Shown: positions 1 through 6,186 of the stretch, piece by piece | How the letters are laid out: each line of letters begins with the position of its first letter | Numbering within the stretch: the first letter of the stretch is position 1 | NCBI GenBank assembly: GCA_031263435.1 | Contig: JAISFT010000046.1 | Coordinates: 1 to 6,375, forward strand | Reading direction: 5' to 3' | Source: Treponema sp. | GTDB taxonomy: Bacteria; Spirochaetota; Spirochaetia; Treponematales; Breznakiellaceae | DNA length: 6,375 nt | Translations under genes and position numbers: made by a program | Notes under the pieces: generated by a model | Database searches by the model: none | What the model was told of the DNA's origin: nothing | The model's input: the letters and a program-made list of their open reading frames with translations, nothing else

Positions 1-8
1 TTGAATAT

Positions 9-36
9 TTTACTTTTATGTGGTATTATCTATACT
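9..36 (+). promoter_or_regulatory. Possible sigma-70-type promoter for the lipoprotein/barrel operon
   Basis: A TATACT hexamer at 31-36 matches five of six bases of the -10 consensus. TTTACT at 9-14, with a 16-base spacer, matches four of six bases of the -35 consensus. Transcription would start near 43, just before the inverted repeat at 44-67. The surrounding DNA is strongly AT-rich, so chance matches are easy. A second AT-rich alternative lies a few bases downstream. Confidence 0.35.
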
Positions 37-43
37 ATATAAG

Positions 44-67
44 TATCTGTCTTATAAAAGACAGGTA
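44..67. promoter_or_regulatory. Inverted repeat in the leader of the first operon
   Basis: CTGTCTT (47-53) and AAGACAG (58-64) form a perfect 7-bp inverted repeat around the four-base loop ATAA. The flanks extend it: T46 faces G65 (a wobble in RNA) and TA (44-45) pairs with TA (66-67), giving about ten RNA pairs. It lies just after the candidate -10 box and 22 bases before the ribosome-binding site. It could be an operator for a dimeric regulator or a hairpin at the mRNA 5' end. No T-run follows it on the plus strand, so it is not a normal intrinsic terminator. Confidence 0.5.
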
Positions 68-102
68 ATAAACATTAACTTGCTATGTAAGGGGGTTATG
101 AC

Positions 103-819
103 ATGATAAGGAAATTAGGTTTGCCCGCGGCTATGGTCCTTGGCGCCATCCTGCTGGCTTCTTGTGATGGTTTTTTTACCAATTCTCTGGGAGAGAAATG
201 GGCGCGGGATACCAGCACGATTGAGGTCAGCGCAAAAAACGTAAAAAACCTGCTCAAGGAATCCAGGGGGGATACCAAGGCTTCCAAGGGGATTCTGGAT
301 AAGATCGCCGAGGAGTTGCAAAAGAGTGGCCCTAATTCCACTCTACAGGTCGCAGCGATTACCGCGGCCAACCAGGCCTCCGGTCTGGGTGAACTGGTCT
401 TGGAAAACATTGGTACAGTCCTGGAAAACGATGTAGGCGATAATGCCTTTGATGGCCTGCTTGGTGATATTCAAGAAAAGGCAGCGGCAAATGAGATTAA
501 GGATATCGGGAAGAAAGTAGAGGAGAGTTTAGGGCCGGCTGTAACTACTGGGAATAAACCTGAATTCAAGGATGATCTTGTTAAGGATGTTCCCGACGCA
601 GAACTTGCCCAGCTTGCCTTGGTCTTGGTCCTGGCGGAATCGGAAAAATCGGGTGGAACCTTTAAGGACTACATAACCACTTGGGAGGGCAAGGATTTAG
701 ATGGTACGGATTTGACAGATTCCGAAAGGATCATCGGCGCCATCGCCAATGAGTTTGTAGACAATCGTCCCGGCAGTGATCTGGGTTCGATGATCTCGGA
801 ACTTTTGAAGAGCAACTAA
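103..819 (+). CDS. Predicted lipoprotein of unknown function
   Basis: This 238-residue protein begins with a short basic n-region (MIRK) and a hydrophobic stretch. A lipobox, Leu-Ala-Ser-Cys, ends at Cys21, so export and lipid attachment at Cys21 are expected. The mature part is rich in Lys, Glu, Asp and Ala and looks mostly helical and soluble (for example residues 60-145), with one more hydrophobic helix near 167-179. I recognise no enzymatic motif. The ATG at 103 is chosen because AAGGGGG (89-95) sits seven bases upstream and the signal peptide starts there. An ATG at 98 stops after two codons. The stop codon overlaps the Shine-Dalgarno of the next gene, 11 bp away, so the two are probably co-transcribed and may act together at the outer membrane; that partnership is inference. 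Confidence 0.82.
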   Translation: MIRKLGLPAAMVLGAILLASCDGFFTNSLGEKWARDTSTIEVSAKNVKNLLKESRGDTKASKGILDKIAEELQKSGPNSTLQVAAITAANQASGLGELVLENIGTVLENDVGDNAFDGLLGDIQEKAAANEIKDIGKKVEESLGPAVTTGNKPEFKDDLVKDVPDAELAQLALVLVLAESEKSGGTFKDYITTWEGKDLDGTDLTDSERIIGAIANEFVDNRPGSDLGSMISELLKSN

Positions 820-830
820 GGAGGGAGATA

Positions 831-2081
831 ATGAAAAAGATTGTAATTTCAGTTGCGGTGCTGCTGTGTCTTTCCTCCGCTCTTTTTGCGGAAGACGTAA
901 ACATGGCCCCGCTCAGCTACGGTTCCACTGCCGGTAATGCTCTGGGGGGACCCCATGTGGCCTACACGGATGACATTTATTCCCTGTTTGTAAACCCCGC
1001 GGCCCTGCAGTGGGCCAACGAGAGGATGATCTTCGATTTTACCTTCTCCTTTATTGGGCCCTTTGACAAACTGTTGGAAGAAAAAACCATGGACGACATA
1101 AAGGGTATCATGAACGCCATGGAGGAGGATGACAGCAGCGCAATGGCCAAGTCCTTTTCCGCCCTTACCGATCCCAATACCGGTATTGCTGCGGGTGGAA
1201 AGCTTCCTATTGGCTTTGACATACGAGGACCCCTCAGTTTTGGGTATACGGCCAACGGTCTGGGCATCGGTCTTTTTTCCCGGATCTTTATGGATACCCG
1301 AATCATCGGAACCAGCATTGATGCCAATGTATACGCGGACTTAACCTTACCCTTTGGTATGTCCTTTAACATCCTCAAGCTTAAAAACCACGAACTTTCC
1401 ACGGGTTTTGTGCTTAAACCCTTTGCCCGTGTATGGGTAAACAAGGATATGAGCGCCTTGGATCTTATGGATTTGGATAGTATTAATCTTGACGTACCCG
1501 TTATCGCCGGCGCTGCAAGCGATCTGGGGCTTATGTACCGGTTCAAAAAGGATCTGGTCGCAGGCCTTACCGTCAGCGATGTCTATACCTTTGGGTATCA
1601 GGTAACCAATCTGAACAGCCTTTTGGATATGGAAGGGAGTTCCGACTCTTCTGATGTGGTATACCGGGTGCCCTTTGGGATTAATCCGGGGGTTGCTTAT
1701 ACCTTCCGGCCCAGCAGCTTCTGGAAGACTCCCAAATTATTCCAGTCTTTCTATACGGCCGTCATGTTTGACTGGGCAAATGTGCAGAATGTCTTTACCT
1801 GGAACGACCGTGAACACCGGAATCCCCTGCTGGACATGGGCCTTGGGGTGGAGGTCGGACTGTTCAGCTTCCTTAAATTCCGGGCCGGGATTCATGAACT
1901 GCTGCCCTCCGTCGGCTTTGGTCTTGAACCCTCTGTTTTCAAGCTTAACTTTGCGATATACGGCAAGGAGCTTGGAAGCGAGCCGGGCGTAAACAGCACC
2001 TTGGGCGCCGATTTAAGCATTACCTTCCGGCCAAACACGAAAAAGAGGAACTGGGTGTGGACCCAGCCTATTGTAAAATAG
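831..2081 (+). CDS. Predicted outer-membrane beta-barrel protein (NPA-motif, FadL/UPF0164-like style)
   Basis: This 416-residue protein has a classic signal peptide (MKK, hydrophobic core, cleavage after Ala-Leu-Phe-Ala20). The mature N-terminus reads APLSYGSTAGNALGGPHVAYTDD, then SLFVNPAAL at 51-59. A glycine-rich start, an acidic pair and an Asn-Pro-Ala motif are typical of FadL-like and related spirochaete barrel proteins. The rest has many short alternating segments with aromatic ends (residues 126-155, 186-203, 232-260, 334-356 and 390-400), as expected for membrane strands. It ends with a basic, Trp-containing tail (401-416) beyond the last likely strand. AAGGAGG (818-824) lies six bases before the ATG and overlaps the upstream stop. 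A porin- or transporter-like outer-membrane role is likely; substrate and exact family cannot be read from the sequence. Confidence 0.78.
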   Translation: MKKIVISVAVLLCLSSALFAEDVNMAPLSYGSTAGNALGGPHVAYTDDIYSLFVNPAALQWANERMIFDFTFSFIGPFDKLLEEKTMDDIKGIMNAMEEDDSSAMAKSFSALTDPNTGIAAGGKLPIGFDIRGPLSFGYTANGLGIGLFSRIFMDTRIIGTSIDANVYADLTLPFGMSFNILKLKNHELSTGFVLKPFARVWVNKDMSALDLMDLDSINLDVPVIAGAASDLGLMYRFKKDLVAGLTVSDVYTFGYQVTNLNSLLDMEGSSDSSDVVYRVPFGINPGVAYTFRPSSFWKTPKLFQSFYTAVMFDWANVQNVFTWNDREHRNPLLDMGLGVEVGLFSFLKFRAGIHELLPSVGFGLEPSVFKLNFAIYGKELGSEPGVNSTLGADLSITFRPNTKKRNWVWTQPIVK

Positions 2082-2102
2082 GCGGCGGATCTTAAAACAA
2101 GG

Positions 2103-2129
2103 GCGGCGGGTTTACCCGCCGCTTTTTTT
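2103..2129 (+). terminator. Strong intrinsic terminator of the lipoprotein/barrel operon
   Basis: GCGGCGGG (2103-2110) pairs perfectly with CCCGCCGC (2115-2122) around the loop TTTA. Seven T residues (2123-2129) follow directly. It lies 21 bases past the stop of the barrel gene. This is a textbook rho-independent terminator, and it separates the first two genes from the next plus-strand gene. Confidence 0.93.
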
Positions 2130-2145
2130 ATGCCCCTGATTATAT

Positions 2146-2151
2146 CATAAT
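2146..2151 (+). promoter_or_regulatory. Possible -10 box just upstream of the transglutaminase-like gene
   Basis: CATAAT matches five of six bases of the -10 consensus and sits only nine bases before the ATG at 2161. No convincing -35 box is seen; the 17-base-spaced position falls in the T-run of the preceding terminator. If real, transcription would begin almost at the start codon, giving a leaderless or near-leaderless message. That would fit the missing Shine-Dalgarno. Confidence 0.25.
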
Positions 2152-3594
2152 GTGTCTATTATGCGGCCCTTCAAAATGTTTTTGACCGCCGGGACAAAAC
2201 CTCCGGCGCTGATCCCGGCCCTGATGTTCCTTGTCCTGCTTCCCTTTAACAGCGGGGCCCAAAATTCACAAAACGGTTTCCCATCCCTTATACCGGACAG
2301 CCGGGCGCTGGAATTCGCCCGTGGGGGGGATGATTATTCCTGGGAGGATCTGGCGGAAATGGCCCTGTGGGCATCGGCACAGGGGATACCGGCGCCGGCA
2401 AACCAGCGGACACCGCGGGTTTCGCCAGCATCCCGGAGTTATACCGGTATTCTCCGCGGGGCGGTGGAGGAACTGCGAACTGAGCTTACAGGGATGGATC
2501 CCCGGAGCCGGGGTGACTATATCCTCGCCTATATGCACCGTACATTGCTCCGTTCCTATTCGGCCTTCCAGACCCGCCTGGATACTCTCCTTTCCAACGG
2601 GACGTATAACTGTGTATCCTCCGCAGTACTCTACCTTATCCTGGCGCAGTCCCAGGGGCTTGGGGTCCGGGGCGTAGTTACGAGGGACCATGCCTTTGTT
2701 ACGGTGGTCCAGGGGGAGGATTCCTGGGATGTGGAAACTACCAACCCTTATGGCTTTGATCCGGGTAACCGCCGGGAGTTTCAGGACCAGTTTGGAAAAG
2801 TTACCGGTTTTACCTATGTACCCGCCCGGAATTACCGTGACCGGACCGATTTGAGCCCCCTGGAATTGGTTTCGCTGATTCTTCACAACCATATCGCCGA
2901 TACCGAACAACGGCGCCGCTACGATGTATCAGTCAGTATAGCCCTGAACCGGGCAAGCCTGCTGGCCGGGAGAAGAAATCCCGCGATTTCGGCTTTTTTT
3001 ACTGACCCGCAGAAGGACCTGCGGGACCGGATTCTTAACTACGGCGCTTCGCTGCTCAACGCCGGTAAAGAGGAAGAGGGTCTGCGCTGGGCCGTATATG
3101 CGGATTCCTGTTTTACCGGCGCCGGAGGGGAAGACGATCCCCGCTGGCAGAACTATATCAACCTTCTGGCTTCCAACCACACGGTTAAACTATGCAGGGC
3201 CGGACGCTTTACCGAGGCGCAGGGTTTCCTTGCGGATACCAGATCCCTGCTTGATCCCGCTGAGTACCGCAGGCTGGAAATTATGGTTGTCGAGACGGAA
3301 CTTGCCGCGCTGGCCAACGGCATTAAACAGGCTGCCGATGCTGTAAATGTTATGGCCCGGCTTGAGGAAGCGGAAACCGCGGGACTTGTATCGGAGAGCC
3401 GGGCCCGGGAACTGCGGGATCATGTATCCCTTTGGCGTGCCACGGATTTTCACAACCGTTTCGCCGGCGCCTTTAACCGGCGGGATTATTCCGGGGCCCG
3501 CGGCATTTTGGATGAGGCTTTGACAGAATTCCCCACCAACCGCCGGCTTCTCGGCGACCGCAGCACCCTGGAAAGGGCGCTTGCCCCGCGCTGA
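2152..3594 (+). CDS. Exported transglutaminase-like protein with helical-repeat C-terminus
   Basis: The protein has 480 residues if read from GTG at 2152. ATG at 2161 or 2176 is equally possible, because no Shine-Dalgarno marks any of them. A hydrophobic segment at about 18-31 followed by Ser-Gly-Ala36 looks like a signal peptide, so a periplasmic location is expected; no lipobox Cys is present. Residues 150-205 carry a transglutaminase/papain-like core: Cys154 at the start of a hydrophobic helix (YNCVSSAVLYLIL), His180 in DHAFVTV, and Asp193 in WDVETTNPYGFD. Order and spacing match a Cys-His-Asp triad. Residues 290-475 are paired amphipathic helices resembling TPR-type repeats, such as FNRRDYSGARGILDEALTEFP. 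Members of this superfamily act as proteases, amidases or crosslinking enzymes; the substrate here is unknown. It lies alone between a terminator and a convergent lgt. Confidence 0.75.
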   Translation: MSIMRPFKMFLTAGTKPPALIPALMFLVLLPFNSGAQNSQNGFPSLIPDSRALEFARGGDDYSWEDLAEMALWASAQGIPAPANQRTPRVSPASRSYTGILRGAVEELRTELTGMDPRSRGDYILAYMHRTLLRSYSAFQTRLDTLLSNGTYNCVSSAVLYLILAQSQGLGVRGVVTRDHAFVTVVQGEDSWDVETTNPYGFDPGNRREFQDQFGKVTGFTYVPARNYRDRTDLSPLELVSLILHNHIADTEQRRRYDVSVSIALNRASLLAGRRNPAISAFFTDPQKDLRDRILNYGASLLNAGKEEEGLRWAVYADSCFTGAGGEDDPRWQNYINLLASNHTVKLCRAGRFTEAQGFLADTRSLLDPAEYRRLEIMVVETELAALANGIKQAADAVNVMARLEEAETAGLVSESRARELRDHVSLWRATDFHNRFAGAFNRRDYSGARGILDEALTEFPTNRRLLGDRSTLERALAPR

Positions 3595-3634
3595 CAGCTT
3601 GTAATACCCTGAAGAAAATGAGTGGGGGTAGCGG

Positions 3635-3662
3635 AATAACAAACGCTTGCGTGTTTGTTATT
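3635..3662. repeat. Palindrome A in the convergent intergenic region
   Basis: AATAACAAAC (3635-3644) and GTTTGTTATT (3653-3662) are perfect inverted repeats. Inside them G3645-T3652 (wobble) and C3646-G3651 extend the stem to twelve pairs around the loop TTGC. Only a short T-rich tail (3661-3664) follows, so it is at best a weak terminator for the transglutaminase-like gene, whose stop is 40 bases upstream. Confidence 0.75.
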
Positions 3663-3714
3663 TTCGGAGTTTTGCGGGACCGCAAAACTCCATGCGGAAA
3701 AAAAGCAAGCGTTT
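3641..3714. repeat. Long-range inverted repeat enclosing palindrome B
   Basis: AAACGCTTGC (3641-3650) has its exact reverse complement GCAAGCGTTT at 3705-3714, and palindrome B lies between them. The left arm overlaps the stem of palindrome A, so the two pairings exclude each other. On the plus strand the right arm runs into TTTTT (3712-3716). That gives a terminator-like ending if the long form folds, although the enclosed loop is large. Confidence 0.55.
3666..3691. repeat. Palindrome B, perfect 12-bp hairpin
   Basis: GGAGTTTTGCGG (3666-3677) is followed by GA and then its exact reverse complement (3680-3691). No T-run follows on either strand, so it is not a standard terminator. It starts three bases after palindrome A. 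Its arm shares GTTTTGC with a palindrome at 6187-6211. Confidence 0.85.
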
Positions 3715-3739
3715 TTATGGAGCGAGGGGGAGCAGCGTC

Positions 3740-3761
3740 AAAAAAGGCTTATTATGGAGCC
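3740..3761 (-). terminator. Weak terminator-like site downstream of lgt
   Basis: Read on the minus strand, GGCT (3761-3758) and AGCC (3749-3746) form a four-pair stem followed by six T residues (3745-3740). It lies about 40 bases past the lgt stop. The stem is short and the loop is eight bases, so the call is tentative. Confidence 0.25.
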
Positions 3762-3799
3762 AAAAATTTTGATACTTTGAAATCAATGCGCTCCCCCCC

Positions 3800-4849
3800 T
3801 TAACGCAGCTTTCTCCGCATTTTGCGCCGGTTTTTTTTGGCATCGTTCCGATCTTCGCGGATCTTCCCGCTGTCGTCATTTTTTCCGGTTTCAGGATAAA
3901 CCCGGATGGGTTCCCGGTCGGGCAGACGGGCGGCAACGATAAGCCACAGGCAGGCGAGAAATATTTCCAAAAAGGAGAAAAGCTGCCCGGCAGAAAAACT
4001 AAACAGCGGGTGGGCGGCGGCAGGCGGCAGGACGCTTTTAACAAATTCGAAACGGTAGCCCAGGTGTTCATCGGGTTCCCGAAAATATTCAACAAAGACC
4101 CGCATGATTCCGTAGATCACAAAATAAATACCGAAAAGAAAACCCTTATAGGGTTTTTTATTGCGGATTGCCCAGGTAATGGCCCAGGCCAGGACCCCCT
4201 CAAGCAGGGCCTCGTAAAGCTGGGAGGGATGGCGGGGCAGGTTGACCAGGCCGTTGGGATTGGTTATGGGGATGCCGGCCTTTTCGGCTATTTCCTGTAC
4301 CCAGCTTTCCCGGGCAGGATATGGCGTGGCGTGGGGGAAAATCATCCCCAGGGGGCCGGCAGTGGCCCGGCCGTACAGTTCCCCGTTGATAAAATTGCCA
4401 AGCCTGCCGAAGGTATAACCCAGGGGGATACTGGCGGCAAACATATCGCCAATTTCCCTGGGGTCAAAGCGTTTGTACAATGCATACGTGATAATGCCGA
4501 AGGTACCGCCGATGGCGCCGCCGTGATAACTCATTCCCATAAGGCCGGTAAAGCGGCCGTCCCGGAAGGGCCAAAAAATGAGCCAGGGCTGCCGGCGGTA
4601 ATAGTCATCGCTTTCGTACACGAGGGTCGAGAAGATCCGGGCCCCCAGAATCAGACACAGAATACAGTAAACAAACATGCCGTAAAGATTGTCGTCGCTC
4701 ATGGGGAAATGCCGTTCGCGGACCTGGCGCCGGTAGAGGAAATAGGCGATCCCAAAGGCGACGATATACATCACCCCATACCATCGGATGGGAAGGCCGG
4801 GGATGATTTCCGGTTTAAGCCACGCAGGAAAGGGTATTGCAAGGGGCAT
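3800..4849 (-). CDS. lgt: Prolipoprotein diacylglyceryl transferase
   Basis: Lgt moves a diacylglyceryl group from phosphatidylglycerol to the lipobox cysteine of prolipoproteins in the inner membrane, the first step of lipoprotein maturation. Family hallmarks are all present: IRWYGVMY (21-28), GARIF (69-73), MSYHGG (106-111), the Lgt signature RLGNFINGELYGR (149-161), HPSQLYE (207-213) and R250 with VEYFREPD (253-260). His109, Arg149, Asn152, Gly160, Arg250 and Glu254 line up with residues known to matter in E. coli Lgt. Several hydrophobic helices fit a polytopic membrane protein, including a last one after AGQLFSF (287-293). At 349 residues it is longer than usual (roughly 260-300); the excess is mostly a charged tail from about 310, ending in a very basic run (338-349). 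ATG at 4849 is the only plausible start; no Shine-Dalgarno precedes it and no upstream in-frame start is nearby. Confidence 0.97.
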   Translation of the reverse strand: MPLAIPFPAWLKPEIIPGLPIRWYGVMYIVAFGIAYFLYRRQVRERHFPMSDDNLYGMFVYCILCLILGARIFSTLVYESDDYYRRQPWLIFWPFRDGRFTGLMGMSYHGGAIGGTFGIITYALYKRFDPREIGDMFAASIPLGYTFGRLGNFINGELYGRATAGPLGMIFPHATPYPARESWVQEIAEKAGIPITNPNGLVNLPRHPSQLYEALLEGVLAWAITWAIRNKKPYKGFLFGIYFVIYGIMRVFVEYFREPDEHLGYRFEFVKSVLPPAAAHPLFSFSAGQLFSFLEIFLACLWLIVAARLPDREPIRVYPETGKNDDSGKIREDRNDAKKNRRKMRRKLR

Positions 4850-4857
4850 AGGGGCAT
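4842..4857. repeat. Tandem 8-bp duplication at the lgt start codon
   Basis: AGGGGCAT occurs twice in tandem (4842-4849 and 4850-4857). On the minus strand this is ATGCCCCT repeated, so the lgt start codon and next five bases are duplicated immediately upstream. The upstream copy is out of frame. Confidence 0.8.
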
Positions 4858-4897
4858 AATAACATAATGAAGAACCGGAAAACTACGGGGGTCTGCC
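4850..4897. promoter_or_regulatory. Short divergent promoter region between lgt and the UroD-like gene
   Basis: Only 48 bases separate the two divergent start codons. For lgt, TATTAT (4861-4856 on the minus strand, five of six to the -10 consensus) sits six bases before the ATG, which would make the message leaderless. For the plus-strand gene, CATAAT at 4855-4860 and 4863-4868 are -10-like, but any -35 would lie inside lgt; TTGCAA (4837-4842) is a weak candidate. No clear operator is seen. Confidence 0.3.
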
Positions 4898-6058
4898 ATG
4901 ATTACCATTGATTACGCACAGCACAACGGGGAAGTTGAAAAGCTTCTGGCCGCGGCGAAAGAGGGGAAAAATGACCGGGTGTTGATGGAAATATCCTGCA
5001 ACCCCAGGATGATCCTCTCCGATCCTGAACTTAACTCCGGGGGGATTGGCTTTCAGGAATACATGGAAAATCCCATGACCATGCTTGAGATTCAGTCCCG
5101 GTTCCAGGAATACGCTGCCGATTATCTTGTCTGGGACAAAAAGATGGGTTTTTCCGGCTGCGATGGCGTTTTTCCCTATGCCGACAGCCATAATGTGGCC
5201 GAGGCCGACTACTTTGGCAGTGAAGTAGTCTACCACGGAACAAGTTCTCCCGGAACCAGGCCTTCTCTTGATGAATCCGGCAAGTACGCATTTATCGAAA
5301 AACCGTTCCCCGAAATTAACCGCGGTCTTATGGGCAGGGCTGTGGACTTTACCGCTTATTTCGAGGACCAAAAAAGGAAGGGCTGGACCTACAAGGGAAA
5401 GCCCATAGGCGGTATCGGTAAGCCCTGCATGGGCACCGATGGTCCTTTTACCGTGGGCTGCTGCCTTATGGGGGCCACGGAACTCTGTATTGCCCTTTAC
5501 GAGGAACCTGAATTTGTCCGGGATTTTCTTGGGTACATTACCGACGCCACGATTGCCCGTATCAAATATTTCCGCCGCCTTTACGGTGAAAACGAAAAAA
5601 CAGAAAACTTTGGCTTTGCCGACGATAGTATCAGTCTGCTTTCGGTAAAGGACTACCGGGAGCATGTTTTGCCTTTCCACAAAAAACTTATCCGGGAGCT
5701 GTCATATAAAGGGGATGACAACAGCATACACCTCTGCGGAAATGCGACCCATCTTTTCAAAACTCTGGTGGATGAACTTAACATCACCAGTTTTGATACG
5801 GGCTTCCCGGTACGTTTTGGTGAGTTGATCCGGGATCTGGGGCCGGATATTGGTATATCGGGGGGTGTCCATGTGGACATACTCCTCCGCGGCGACACTG
5901 GGGAGATCCGCGCTGAAACAAAACGTATCCTGGAAGAGGTAAAACACCTTACCCGCAAATTCATTATCAAGGAGGCAAACAATCTTTCACCCTGTACCAG
6001 GCCCGAAAGCCTCCTTGCCATGTACAACGCGGTCAAGGAATACGGCAGTTACGAATGA
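4898..6058 (+). CDS. UroD/MtaA-superfamily protein (putative corrinoid-type methyltransferase)
   Basis: This 386-residue protein has the fold signature of the uroporphyrinogen decarboxylase superfamily. It shows GFADDSISLLSVKDYREHVLPFHKK (238-262), then HLCGNATHL (278-286), SFDTGFPVRF (298-307) and ISGGVHVDILLRGD (320-333), ending in CTRPESLLAMYNAVKEYG (366-383). The N-terminal RQAGRY-type motif of true HemE is absent, so haem synthesis is unlikely. His278, Cys280 and Cys366 match the His-x-Cys...Cys zinc site of MtaA/CmuA-type methylcobamide:thiol methyltransferases. By family analogy it may move a methyl group between a corrinoid protein and a thiol or other acceptor; this is inference and the substrate is unknown. 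No corrinoid-binding protein is encoded beside it here. GGGGG (4887-4891) six bases before the ATG is a modest Shine-Dalgarno. No signal peptide is seen, so it should be cytoplasmic. Confidence 0.85.
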   Translation: MITIDYAQHNGEVEKLLAAAKEGKNDRVLMEISCNPRMILSDPELNSGGIGFQEYMENPMTMLEIQSRFQEYAADYLVWDKKMGFSGCDGVFPYADSHNVAEADYFGSEVVYHGTSSPGTRPSLDESGKYAFIEKPFPEINRGLMGRAVDFTAYFEDQKRKGWTYKGKPIGGIGKPCMGTDGPFTVGCCLMGATELCIALYEEPEFVRDFLGYITDATIARIKYFRRLYGENEKTENFGFADDSISLLSVKDYREHVLPFHKKLIRELSYKGDDNSIHLCGNATHLFKTLVDELNITSFDTGFPVRFGELIRDLGPDIGISGGVHVDILLRGDTGEIRAETKRILEEVKHLTRKFIIKEANNLSPCTRPESLLAMYNAVKEYGSYE

Positions 6059-6078
6059 ACAGGGATCGGCGGTTTACT

Positions 6079-6125
6079 CAGGATAAACGCATAGAAATTT
6101 TTTTTCTGTACCTGCGTTTGCCCTG
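6079..6125 (+). repeat. Imperfect long hairpin after the UroD-like gene
   Basis: CAGGATAAACGCA (6079-6091) pairs with TGCGTTTGCCCTG (6113-6125), with one A-C mismatch and one T-G wobble. Inside, AGAAA (6093-6097) pairs with TTTCT (6103-6107). An eight-T run (6098-6105) lies within the apical part, so this is not the normal order of an intrinsic terminator. A smaller stem GTTTA/TAAAC (6072-6088) before the T-run could serve as a weak one. It begins 20 bases past the stop codon. Confidence 0.5.
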
Positions 6126-6156
6126 GGGTTGTCAGGCACCGCTTCGGCGATAGCCG

Positions 6157-6174
6157 GCCGGCATGGATGCCGGC
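6157..6174. repeat. Palindrome 1, GGCATGGATGCC core
   Basis: GCCGGCAT (6157-6164) and ATGCCGGC (6167-6174) are perfect 8-bp inverted repeats separated by GG. The 12-bp centre GGCATGGATGCC recurs exactly in the palindrome at 6215-6242, although the outer arms differ. Confidence 0.85.
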
Positions 6175-6186
6175 ATTAACAATTTC

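Noticed and set aside
98..106. Two-codon upstream open frame overlapping the lipoprotein start
   Set aside because: The ATG at 98 is only two bases from the Shine-Dalgarno, too close for efficient initiation, so it is probably incidental.
3618..3803. 61-residue plus-strand open frame between the convergent genes
   Set aside because: Much of it translates the two palindromes at 3635-3691. No ribosome-binding site or domain was seen.
4010..4867. 285-residue plus-strand open frame opposite lgt
   Set aside because: It lies almost wholly antisense to lgt, which has every family motif. The frame is Gly/Pro-rich without a recognisable domain and is a codon-bias shadow.
4883..5680. 265-residue minus-strand open frame opposite the UroD-like gene
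   Set aside because: It is antisense to a clearly conserved protein, has no plausible ribosome-binding site, and has no recognisable domain.
4898..6058. HemE, uroporphyrinogen decarboxylase of haem synthesis
   Set aside because: The N-terminal RQAGRY-type motif is missing and a His-x-Cys...Cys metal site is present, which fits MtaA/CmuA-like proteins instead.
6072..6180. Integron attC-like recombination site
   Set aside because: Matches to the conserved core sites are partial and wrongly arranged, and the cluster is a chain of hairpins rather than one imperfect cruciform.
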